Shown: in pieces, positions 1-6,243 of the stretch | Position numbering within the stretch: the stretch's first letter is position 1 | Layout of the letters: the number at the start of each line of letters is the position of its first letter | Assembly (NCBI GenBank): GCA_031284185.1 | Contig: JAITAJ010000262.1 | Span: 1 to 6,243, forward strand | Source of the DNA: Accumulibacter sp. | Lineage (GTDB): Bacteria; Pseudomonadota; Gammaproteobacteria; Burkholderiales; Rhodocyclaceae | Reading direction: 5' to 3' | DNA: 6,243 nt | Notes under the pieces: model-generated | The model's input: the letters and a program-made list of their open reading frames with translations, nothing else | What the model was told of the DNA's origin: nothing | Databases searched by the model: none | Position numbers and translations under genes: made by a program

Positions 1-293
1 ACAGAAGACAGGTGAGTTTGCGGCGCTATGCGCCGGATGAGAAGGAAAAACCGGGCGCTCGGGGTTCAGAAGACAGTGGTTTGAGAGGACAGAAGACAGG
101 TAAGTTTGCGGCGCTACGCGCCGGATGAGAAGAAAAAACCGGGCGCTCGGGGTTCAGAGGACAGTGGCTTGAGAGGACAGAAGACAGATGAGTTTGCGGT
201 GCCAAGCGCCGGATGAGAAGAAAAAACCGGGCGCTCGGGTTCGGAGGACAGCGGTTTGAGAAGATAGATGACAGAGAAACCGGGCGCTCGGAT
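1..293 (+). repeat. Tandem array of an 88-bp non-coding repeat (about 3.4 units)
   Basis: Three successive units begin at 1, 89 and 177 with ACAGAAGACAG. The first two are exactly 88 bp; the third is about 84 bp. A shortened fourth (about 261-293) keeps only a purine-rich start and the palindrome. Each full unit has the same order: purine heptads, a hairpin (CGGCGC, 3-nt loop, GCGCCG; 21-35 in unit 1, 109-123 in unit 2), GGATGAGAAG plus an A-run, the near-palindrome CCGGGCGCTCGG, then TTCAGAGGACAGTGGTTTGAG. The array starts at the window edge, so its true left end is unseen. The same family recurs at 5719-6110. No protein is encoded convincingly: the open frames through it exist only because stops are rare in this sequence, and 88 is not a multiple of 3. 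By architecture it resembles a REP/BIME- or MITE-like element; that is inference. Confidence 0.93.
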
Positions 294-595
294 TTTCGTC
301 TACCAGGCGGAGCCTGTTCGGAATTTTGTGTGTGAGGCATACCTTGGGTGGTGCCGTCACAAGGTTTCTTTCCGGGCGGGCCAATGAAAATATCGGCGGT
401 CTGCCGACCGCCGGAATCCCTGCGGACGAGGCGGCGTCGACGGCGCCCGGAACGATCGGGAACGCGCGCAGTCACAGTTTGCATGATCCGGCAAAACGCT
501 CTTGCGCCTGGCCGGACACGTCGCCCAATGAGGATTGAGTTATGCGTTTACTGCCAGCCTCGCGCGATCGCCGTCATTTCACGGACAGGAGAGCC
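294..595. other. Non-coding stretch with one GC hairpin
   Basis: No reading frame here has a credible ribosome binding site together with a recognisable protein. Arg-rich frames on both strands look like chance open frames in GC-rich DNA. The one structure seen is a perfect 8-bp inverted repeat, CGGCGGTC (394-401) and GACCGCCG (406-413), with loop TGCC. It has no following T-run, so it is not a standard intrinsic terminator. A weaker TTTGC/GCAAA pair lies near 479-495. No tRNA or other RNA gene was recognised. Confidence 0.5.
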
Positions 596-727
596 ATGGA
601 CAAGGGGCCGATACCATGGATGCTGGAGCGGCGGATTCGCGCGGAACGCCGTGGATTCAGCGTGAAGGAACTCGATTTCGACGAATGGATCACGCTGAGT
701 CGCGCCAGGGTAAATGTGTCGGAATGA
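596..727 (+). CDS. Small hypothetical protein (43 aa)
   Basis: This short ORF encodes MDKGPIPWMLERRIRAERRG and continues to the end NVSE. I do not recognise the family. The start at 596 is favoured because an ACAGGAGAG Shine-Dalgarno sits just upstream (about 584-592). An in-frame ATG at 542 would add 18 Arg-rich residues but has no comparable binding site. The product is charged, with a basic first half (RRIRAERRG) and an acidic stretch (ELDFDE). It has no signal peptide or membrane segment. The gene is isolated: about 300 bp of non-coding sequence lies upstream and about 230 bp downstream. A clear promoter was not found. It could be a genuine small protein conserved in close relatives, the remnant of a longer gene, or a chance ORF; the good binding site is the main argument for translation. 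Confidence 0.45.
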   Translation: MDKGPIPWMLERRIRAERRGFSVKELDFDEWITLSRARVNVSE

Positions 728-915
728 TCGTGGCCACCGGTCGGCGGCTGATCGATCCTTGCGCCGACCCATGACCCGCGCGAACCTGACGCCGCGCTCG
801 CGGACTTCACCCGGCGAGGCGCCGACCCGATCCGTTCGGCAGAGGTTTCGCCAGAGTGTCCGTGATTTTGTCGTTCCGGCCCTTCGGCACCGGCGAAGCG
901 GAATGCCCATTGCGA

Positions 916-921
916 TACAAT
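916..921 (+). promoter_or_regulatory. Possible -10 element upstream of the lipoprotein gene
   Basis: TACAAT differs from the TATAAT consensus at one position and lies about 36 bp before the ATG at 957, a normal distance for a short leader. No recognisable -35 hexamer lies 16-18 bp upstream (the sequence there is GC-rich), so this is a half-promoter call only. Confidence 0.4.
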
Positions 922-956
922 CACGGGACTCCTTTCAGGCATTCGCGGGACATACC

Positions 957-1622
957 ATGAACAGAATCGGCGTCGCATTCCTCTCCATCGCGCTTTGCGC
1001 GGGAAATCTCTCCGGCTGCGCCAACATGGGCGAGACGGGCCAGTCCGTCGGAACCGGCGCGGCCATTGGCGCCATCGCGGGCGGAATCATCGGCGCCGCG
1101 ACGGCCGGCGGACACCGCGGGAAAAGCACGGCCACCGGCGCGGCGGTCGGCGCGGCGATCGGCGCGGGCGGCGGCTACCTCTGGTCGCGACACATGCAGG
1201 AGCAAAAGGCGGCCATGGAACAGGCCACCCAGGGAACCGGGGTGAACGTCACGCAAACGGAAGACAACCGGCTCAAGCTGGACATCCCGAGCGACATTTC
1301 GTTCGACACGGGACGCTACGACATCAAGCCCACGCTGCGTCCGATTCTCGACCAGTTCGCGCTCACGCTGAATCAGAATCCGGTCACCCACGTGACGATC
1401 ATCGGCCATACCGACAGTACCGGCTCGGACGCGGTCAACAACCCGCTGTCGGTCAATCGCGCCGCCGCCACGCGCGACTATCTCGTGGCCCGTGGCGTGG
1501 CGACGACGCGCATCGCCATCGACGGGCGCGGCTCGCGGGAACCGATCGCCGATAACGCCACGGTGACCGGCCGCGCGATGAACCGGCGCGTCGAGATTTT
1601 CGTCGCCGAGGCCGCGCGCTGA
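957..1622 (+). CDS. OmpA-family outer-membrane lipoprotein, YiaD-like (221 aa)
   Basis: Predicted lipoprotein anchored in the outer membrane, with a periplasmic peptidoglycan-binding domain. Residues 1-20 form a signal peptide (basic start MNR, then a hydrophobic stretch) ending in the lipobox LSGC, so Cys21 would be lipidated. Residues about 32-75 are a Gly/Ala-rich glycine-zipper segment (GAAIGAIAGGIIGAA and a second pass at GAAVGAAIGAGGG). Residues about 105-218 are an OmpA C-terminal domain, with FDTGRYDIKP, the GHTDSTG motif, NPLSVNRAAATRDYL and the closing NRRVEI. This order and length match E. coli YiaD (about 219 aa), known as a suppressor of bamD mutations. The true job here could be general envelope stability. 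The start at 957 is chosen because it places the signal peptide correctly; the open frame extends upstream to 714, but that part has no such logic. The Shine-Dalgarno is weak (GCGGGA). No terminator was seen before the rpsT promoter. Confidence 0.9.
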   Translation: MNRIGVAFLSIALCAGNLSGCANMGETGQSVGTGAAIGAIAGGIIGAATAGGHRGKSTATGAAVGAAIGAGGGYLWSRHMQEQKAAMEQATQGTGVNVTQTEDNRLKLDIPSDISFDTGRYDIKPTLRPILDQFALTLNQNPVTHVTIIGHTDSTGSDAVNNPLSVNRAAATRDYLVARGVATTRIAIDGRGSREPIADNATVTGRAMNRRVEIFVAEAAR

Positions 1623-1652
1623 CCGATCCTGTGCCGGACGATCGCTCGGCGC

Positions 1653-1681
1653 TTGCCATCCTCGTATCGAGCCTGTAGAAT
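1653..1681 (+). promoter_or_regulatory. sigma70-type promoter of rpsT
   Basis: TTGCCA (1653-1658) and TAGAAT (1676-1681) are separated by exactly 17 bp, and the -10 lies about 45 bp before the rpsT start. Both boxes are close to consensus. The promoter starts about 30 bp after the lipoprotein stop codon, so rpsT appears to be transcribed independently. Confidence 0.8.
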
Positions 1682-1726
1682 CGCCGCCTTCCTTCCGCAA
1701 CTCAACCGCTTTTTGAGGACACATTC

Positions 1727-1993
1727 ATGGCCAACAGCGCACAAGCCCGCAAGCGTGCTCGCCAAGCCGTCAAGCAGCGCGCCCACAATACCAATCTGCG
1801 CTCCACCCTGCGCACGGCCGTCAAGCGTGTGCAAAAGGCGATCGTCGCTGGCGACAAGGCGCTCGCCCAAAACATTTTCCAGGAATCGGTTTCGGTGATC
1901 GACCGCATCGCCGACAAGAAAATCATTCACAAGAACAAGGCGGCTCGCCACAAGAGCCGTCTGTCGGCGCGAATCAAGGCGCTGGCCGCCTGA
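1727..1993 (+). CDS. rpsT: 30S ribosomal protein S20 (88 aa)
   Basis: Small-subunit ribosomal protein that binds 16S rRNA and helps assemble the 30S particle. The sequence is the typical S20: it starts MANSAQARKRARQ, is very rich in Lys, Arg and Ala, and is built from long helices throughout, including the family-typical DKKIIHKNKAARHKSRL near the C-terminus. The length of 88 aa is normal. The start is supported by a GAGGA Shine-Dalgarno at 1715-1719, 7 nt from the ATG. It has its own promoter (1653-1681) and terminator (2022-2048), so it is a single-gene transcription unit. S20 represses its own translation in E. coli; nothing in this short leader shows whether that happens here. Identity is certain by sequence recognition. 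Confidence 0.98.
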   Translation: MANSAQARKRARQAVKQRAHNTNLRSTLRTAVKRVQKAIVAGDKALAQNIFQESVSVIDRIADKKIIHKNKAARHKSRLSARIKALAA

Positions 1994-2021
1994 TTTCCCG
2001 GTACGACCGGAATTCGTTTCG

Positions 2022-2048
2022 ACGGCGCCGCAGGCGCCGTTCGTTTTT
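2022..2048 (+). terminator. Rho-independent terminator of rpsT
   Basis: A perfect 8-bp stem ACGGCGCC/GGCGCCGT with loop GCA (2022-2040) is followed by TTCG and TTTTT (2044-2048). It begins 28 bp after the rpsT stop and separates rpsT from the argD promoter. Confidence 0.85.
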
Positions 2049-2057
2049 GCCGCCGGC

Positions 2058-2086
2058 TATACAACCCTCGCCTTTTCCCATAGAAT
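2058..2086 (+). promoter_or_regulatory. Promoter of argD (arginine cluster)
   Basis: TATACA (2058-2063) and TAGAAT (2081-2086) have a 17-bp spacer. The -10 and its downstream bases (TAGAATCGCC) are identical to those of the rpsT promoter at 1676. Initiation near 2093 would give a leader of about 120 nt before argD. No convincing ArgR operator pair was seen around it. Confidence 0.65.
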
Positions 2087-2157
2087 CGCCACTTCTGCGA
2101 CTCTGACCGGCGGTGTTTTTCGAGCGTTTCCCGCAGGGTCGGGCAGAGGGTGTTTTC

Positions 2158-2178
2158 CGGCGGCGCAAGCCGCCGTTT
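2158..2178 (+). promoter_or_regulatory. GC hairpin in the argD leader
   Basis: CGGCGGC (2158-2164) and GCCGCCG (2169-2175) form a perfect 7-bp stem closed by the GNRA-type tetraloop GCAA, followed by TTT. It lies inside the predicted leader, 38 bp before the chosen argD start. The short T-run makes a true terminator uncertain; it could equally be a pause or stability element. Confidence 0.45.
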
Positions 2179-2212
2179 CAGCTTATGCACTTCAGGTTTT
2201 GGGGGGATGAAG

Positions 2213-3385
2213 ATGTCTCATATGATGAATATCTATGCGCGGCTGCCCGTGGCGTTCAGCCACGGGAATGGGAGCCGGATCTGCGATACCGATGGCAGGG
2301 TCTATCTCGATGCCCTGTCGGGGATCGCCGTCAACACGCTGGGGCACAACCATCCGGCCCTGGTCGCGGCGATTTCGGCCCAGGCGGCCCGTTTGTTGCA
2401 TACCTCCAACATTTACCGGATGCCGCAGCAGGAACAACTGGCGGATAAGCTGGCCGAATTGTCCGGGATGGACGAGGTGTTCTTCTGCAATTCGGGGTGT
2501 GAGGCCAATGAGGCGGCGATCAAGCTGGCGCGATTCTACGGGCATCAGCGGGGCGTCGACAATCCGGCCATCATCGTCATGGAACATTCGTTCCACGGCC
2601 GTACCCTGGCCACGCTTTCGGCGACGGGGAGCCGCAAGGTCCAGGCGGGTTTCGAGCCGCTCGTCGCCGGTTTCGTGCGCGTGCCGTTCAACGATCTCGA
2701 AGCGGTGCGCGCCATCGGTGAGCGCAACAAGAACGTCGTCGCGGTCATGTTTGAGGTCATCCAGGGTGAAGGCGGCGTTCATGTCGCCGACAAGGATTAT
2801 CAGTGGGGCCTGCGCCGCCTGTGCGATGAAAATGCCTGGCTGATGATCTGCGATGAAGTGCAATGCGGCATGGGACGGACCGGAACCTGGTTCGGCTTTC
2901 AGCAGGCCGGCATTCGCCCGGAAGTGGTCACTCTCGCCAAGGGGCTGGCCGGCGGCGTGCCGATCGGGGCGTGCCTGGCCGCCGGCAGGGCGGCGCAGTT
3001 GTTCAGGCCGGGCAATCACGGCTCGACCTTCGGCGGAAATCAGCTGGCGACCACGGCGGCGCTGACCACGCTCGACGTGATCGAGAAGGAAAACCTGCTG
3101 GCGAATGCGGTGGAAGTCGGCCAGGTTATCCTGGGTGGTTTCAGGCAGGCGCTGGCGGACGTGCCGGGAGTCATCGGCATTCGCGGCATGGGCCTGATGA
3201 TCGGCATCGAACTCGATCGTCCGTGCGGCGATCTGGCGCAGCGCGGCCTCGACGCCGGCTTGCTGATCAACGTGACCGCCGAGCGGGTCGTGCGTCTGTT
3301 GCCGGCGCTGAATTTCAGCGCGGATGAAGGCCGTGAACTGGTCGAACGGCTCTCGACGCTGATTCGCGCCTTTCTTTCCTCCTGA
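2213..3385 (+). CDS. argD: Acetylornithine aminotransferase (390 aa)
   Basis: PLP-dependent class III aminotransferase of arginine biosynthesis, cytoplasmic. It interconverts N-acetyl-L-glutamate 5-semialdehyde and N-acetylornithine with glutamate as amino donor; enzymes of this family often also accept succinyl-diaminopimelate. Visible motifs: CNSGCEANEAAIKLAR at about 92-107 (Ser94-Gly95 contact the cofactor phosphate), FHGRTLA at 127, DEVQCGMGRTG with Asp214 for the PLP ring nitrogen, TLAKGL with Lys243 as Schiff-base lysine, and STFGGN (Thr272). The length is normal. The start at 2213 is chosen because GGGGGGA (2201-2207) is then a well-spaced Shine-Dalgarno; the in-frame ATG at 2207 overlaps that element, and a GTG at 2150 would translate the leader hairpin. 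One oddity is EVIQGEGG (from Glu181), where the family normally has EPIQGEGG. argF follows after 12 bp, so the two are co-transcribed. Confidence 0.96.
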   Translation: MSHMMNIYARLPVAFSHGNGSRICDTDGRVYLDALSGIAVNTLGHNHPALVAAISAQAARLLHTSNIYRMPQQEQLADKLAELSGMDEVFFCNSGCEANEAAIKLARFYGHQRGVDNPAIIVMEHSFHGRTLATLSATGSRKVQAGFEPLVAGFVRVPFNDLEAVRAIGERNKNVVAVMFEVIQGEGGVHVADKDYQWGLRRLCDENAWLMICDEVQCGMGRTGTWFGFQQAGIRPEVVTLAKGLAGGVPIGACLAAGRAAQLFRPGNHGSTFGGNQLATTAALTTLDVIEKENLLANAVEVGQVILGGFRQALADVPGVIGIRGMGLMIGIELDRPCGDLAQRGLDAGLLINVTAERVVRLLPALNFSADEGRELVERLSTLIRAFLSS

Positions 3386-3397
3386 TCGGGGATGGAC

Positions 3398-4402
3398 ATG
3401 AGCACCGCCAAGCCTGCCATGAAACATTACCTGCAATTCAAAGACCTTGGCCGCGACGACTATGCCTACCTGTTCGAGCGCGCGCGCTGGATCAAGGGAG
3501 AGTTCAAGGCGTACCGGCGTTACTGGCCGCTCGCCGATCGCACGCTGGTGATGATTTTCGAGAAGGCCAGCACGCGCACGCGCCTGTCGTTTGAAGCCGG
3601 AATGCAGCAGCTCGGCGGCATGGCCATCTATCTGAACACCCGCGATTCGCAGCTGGGGCGCGGCGAACCGATCGAGGACTCGGCGCAAGTCATCTCGCGC
3701 ATGAGCGACGTGGTGATGATCCGCACCTACGAGCAGGGCATCGTCGAGCGCTTCGCCGCCAACTCGCGCGTGCCGGTGATCAACGGCCTGACCAACGAAT
3801 ATCACCCGTGCCAGATCATGGCCGACATTTTCACCTACATCGAGCATCGCGGCCCGATTCAGGGCAAGACGGTGGCTTGGATCGGCGACTCGAACAACGT
3901 CTGCCACACTTGGCTGCAAGCCGCCGAGGTACTGGGATTCGAGGTGCGCGTGGCGACTCCGCCGGGCTACGAGGTCGAGCCGGAGCGGGCCGGTCTGCGC
4001 GGCGCCGGGCATTTCCGGCAGTTCGCCGACCCGATGGAAGCGGTGCGCGGTGTCGATATCGTGACCACCGACGTATGGACCTCGATGGGTTTCGAGGCCG
4101 AGAACGAGGCGCGTATGCGTGATTTCGCCGACTACCGGGTGGATGGCGAAATGATGCGCGCCGCCCACCCCGAGGCGATTTTCCTGCATTGTCTGCCGGC
4201 GCATCGGGGCGAGGAAGTGACCGCCGAAGTGATCGACGGGCCGCAGAGCTTCGTCTGGGACGAGGCGGAAAACCGTATGCACGTGCAGAAGGCCCTGCTG
4301 GAATATCTTCTCCTTGGCCGCGTGAATGCCGCGTCCCTGAACGACCAGCCGCGGGGCAAGGCGATTCCCGATCGCGGCGAACCCGGCGAAAGGCAAGACT
4401 GA
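3398..4402 (+). CDS. argF: Ornithine carbamoyltransferase (334 aa)
   Basis: Cytoplasmic enzyme joining carbamoyl phosphate and ornithine to give citrulline, the step between the ArgD branch and ArgG. Carbamoyl-phosphate domain: FEKASTRTRLSFEAG with the binding motif Ser58-Thr-Arg-Thr-Arg62, and HPCQI at 136-140. Ornithine domain: TDVWTSMG (Asp225, Ser229-Met-Gly) and the catalytic HCLP at 264-267. These distinguish it from aspartate carbamoyltransferase. The length fits the family, with a polar tail of about 25 residues after the last conserved block (EYLLLGRV). The start at 3398 is preferred because GGGGA (3388-3392) is spaced 5 nt from it; the ATG at 3392 lies inside that element. The ATG at 3419 (MKHYLQF) gives a beginning I expect for close homologues but has no binding site. 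Only 12 bp separate it from argD, implying one transcript. A terminator-like hairpin follows at 4423-4477. Confidence 0.96.
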   Translation: MSTAKPAMKHYLQFKDLGRDDYAYLFERARWIKGEFKAYRRYWPLADRTLVMIFEKASTRTRLSFEAGMQQLGGMAIYLNTRDSQLGRGEPIEDSAQVISRMSDVVMIRTYEQGIVERFAANSRVPVINGLTNEYHPCQIMADIFTYIEHRGPIQGKTVAWIGDSNNVCHTWLQAAEVLGFEVRVATPPGYEVEPERAGLRGAGHFRQFADPMEAVRGVDIVTTDVWTSMGFEAENEARMRDFADYRVDGEMMRAAHPEAIFLHCLPAHRGEEVTAEVIDGPQSFVWDEAENRMHVQKALLEYLLLGRVNAASLNDQPRGKAIPDRGEPGERQD

Positions 4403-4422
4403 AAATGCCCCCTGAACCTGCG

Positions 4423-4477
4423 GAAAGCCGCGGAGAAGCGAAACGATTCTTCGCGTTCTCCATGCTTTCGTTTTTTT
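4423..4477 (+). terminator. Intrinsic terminator-like hairpin between argF and argG
   Basis: An outer stem GAAAGC/GCTTTC (4423-4428 with 4464-4469) encloses GGAGAA/TTCTCC (4432-4437 with 4456-4461) and GCGAA/TTCGC (4438-4442 with 4450-4454), with one bulged G at 4455, a small internal loop and a 7-nt apical loop. It is followed by G and seven Ts (4471-4477). The T-run ends 22 bp before the argG ATG, so the element lies where it would stop argDF transcription or regulate argG. Confidence 0.8.
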
Positions 4478-4499
4478 GAATCGGACTGGAGCACATGAA

Positions 4500-5771
<1,272 letters not shown>

Positions 5772-5847
5772 GCTTGCGGCGCTTCGCGCCGGGTGGGGGA
5801 CGAAAAACCGAGCGCTCGGGTTCAGGGGACAGAGAATTCCAGCGCAT

Positions 5848-5873
5848 GGGTTGGGGGGTAAGCCCCCCAACCC
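5848..5873. other. Perfect 11-bp hairpin in the unique segment between repeats
   Basis: GGGTTGGGGGG (5848-5858) pairs perfectly with CCCCCCAACCC (5863-5873) around loop TAAG. It starts 76 bp after the argG stop. There is no T-run after it on either strand, so it could slow polymerase or protect a 3' end but is not a standard intrinsic terminator. The six-G and six-C runs make it conspicuous next to the purine/pyrimidine repeats. It lies at the apex between the inverted repeat arms. Confidence 0.7.
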
Positions 5874-5909
5874 CCTCCCCAACAAAAAGCAGCTCTTGGA
5901 TAGTGTCGT

Positions 5910-6103
5910 CAGCGCGAAGCGTCGCATGTTTTTCTGTCTTCTATCTTCTCAAATTTCTGTTTCCTGTCCTCTCCAACCGCTCTCCGCTGAACCCGAGCGC
6001 TCGGTTTTTTCTCCATCCTCCGGCGCGAAGCGCCGCATGTTTACCTGTCTTCTGTCTTCTCAAATTTCTGTCATCTGTTTCTGTCCTCTGAAACTCTGTC
6101 CTC
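5910..6103 (-). repeat. About two dispersed repeat units in inverted orientation
   Basis: Read on the - strand, this is the same family as 1-293. Two direct copies begin about 111 bp apart: GCGCGAAGCGTCGCATGTTT at 5912 and GGCGCGAAGCGCCGCATGTT near 6022, each followed by CTGTCTTCT heptads, CAAATTTCTG and CTGTCCTCT. The palindrome CCGAGCGCTCGG is at 5993-6004 and the hairpin CGGCGC-GAA-GCGCCG at 6021-6035. The stem of the first copy is partly decayed. The array ends in CTGTCCTC directly against TATAAT at 6104. Together with the + unit it forms inverted arms of about 75 bp (5751-5825 and 5987-6061). Confidence 0.9.
5993..6010 (+). terminator. Repeat-borne terminator-like element downstream of argG
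   Basis: The perfect palindrome CCGAGCGCTCGG is followed at once by six Ts (6005-6010). The stem is short (four pairs around a GCGC loop, plus A-T pairs beyond a bulged C), so it is a weak intrinsic terminator at best. It is the only hairpin followed by a T-run between argG and the next gene on the + strand, and it may end the argG transcript. Confidence 0.4.
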
Positions 6104-6109
6104 TATAAT
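6081..6109 (+). promoter_or_regulatory. Promoter of the rightmost gene, at the repeat border
   Basis: A perfect TATAAT (6104-6109) lies 26 bp before the ATG at 6136. The best -35 with a 17-bp spacer is CTGTCC (6081-6086), a poor match that is itself part of the repeat heptads. The -10 directly abuts the end of the inverted repeat array. Confidence 0.55.
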
Positions 6110-6135
6110 CTGCGCTTATTTTCGGAGGTGGACAG

Positions 6136-6243
6136 ATGAGCGATACAGTCAGGCAGGACAGGAAGGCCGTCGTCGGCATAACGGAACCGGGTTACGCCGA
6201 CCATGAGGTCGAAAACAGGCTCTTGCAGCCGCTGGGCGCGGAA
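6136..6243 (+). CDS. N-terminus of a probable D-2-hydroxyacid dehydrogenase (truncated by window end)
   Basis: Only the first 36 codons are present; the frame is open to the edge. It starts MSDTVRQDRKAVVGITEPGY and continues to LLQPLGAE. The start is well supported by GGAGGTG (6124-6130), 5 nt before the ATG, and by a TATAAT upstream. The pattern of a short beta strand (AVVGITEPG), then Y-x-D-x-x-x-E-x-x-x-L-x-P-x-GAE resembles the first strand and helix of the catalytic domain in D-isomer-specific 2-hydroxyacid dehydrogenases of the phosphoglycerate dehydrogenase/CtBP-like group. That would be an NAD(P)-dependent cytoplasmic oxidoreductase. The nucleotide-binding domain and catalytic residues lie outside the window, so the family call is tentative; that a gene starts here is much surer. 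It has its own promoter and is not obviously part of the arginine cluster. Confidence 0.6.
   Translation, partial: MSDTVRQDRKAVVGITEPGYADHEVENRLLQPLGAE

Noticed and set aside
1..293. Possible CRISPR array
   Set aside because: The units are 88 bp and similar along their full length. There is no alternation of identical short repeats with unrelated spacers, and no cas genes are present.
26..484. 152-codon - strand frame through the repeat array, with repeated APGF/ARFF peptides
   Set aside because: Most of it is translation of the 88-bp repeat, which changes frame from unit to unit. No binding site or protein family was recognised.
714..956. Upstream extension of the lipoprotein gene
   Set aside because: It would bury the signal peptide and lipobox at residues 82-102. 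The ATG at 957 gives a proper lipoprotein.
2040..2212. ArgR operator (ARG boxes) ahead of argD
   Set aside because: No pair of AT-rich TGAAT/ATTCA-like palindromes was found near the promoter.

Overview
The window is GC-rich chromosomal DNA from a proteobacterium, most likely a betaproteobacterium of the Rhodocyclales or a related order. This placement is inferred from how the ArgD, ArgF and ArgG proteins read and from the TAGAATCGCC-type -10 regions ahead of rpsT and argD. It was not tested by a search. Apart from one small hypothetical ORF, the genes are core housekeeping genes, all on the + strand.

Layout: (1) 1-293 is a tandem array of about 3.4 copies of an 88-bp non-coding repeat, which probably continues beyond the left edge. 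(2) 294-956 is mostly non-coding. It holds one plausible small ORF (596-727, 43 aa) and a -10-like TACAAT ahead of the next gene. (3) 957-1622 encodes a YiaD-like OmpA-family lipoprotein. (4) 1727-1993 is rpsT (ribosomal protein S20), with a textbook promoter and a rho-independent terminator. (5) 2213-3385 argD, 3398-4402 argF and 4500-5771 argG form an arginine biosynthesis cluster. ArgD makes N-acetylornithine, ArgF converts ornithine to citrulline, and ArgG converts citrulline to argininosuccinate. A promoter and a 120-nt leader with a GC hairpin precede argD. A strong terminator-like hairpin sits between argF and argG. (6) 5719-6110 is a second block of the same repeat family: one unit in + orientation, a unique segment with an 11-bp perfect hairpin, then about two units in inverted orientation. 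(7) 6136-6243 is the start of a gene that runs off the right edge, probably a D-2-hydroxyacid dehydrogenase.

The most unusual content is the repeat family. It is built from purine-rich heptads (RGACAGA), a short stem whose sequence is kept while its 3-nt loop varies, an A-rich stretch, and a CCGRGCGCTCGG palindrome. Read on the opposite strand, the palindrome plus a T-run resembles an intrinsic terminator. The downstream block has overrun the 3' end of argG, so the last ~16 residues and the stop codon of ArgG come from repeat DNA. The inverted copies run up to the TATAAT of the next gene. The family resembles a REP/BIME- or MITE-like dispersed element. No transposase or other protein for it is visible here, and no complete new multi-gene system is evident.
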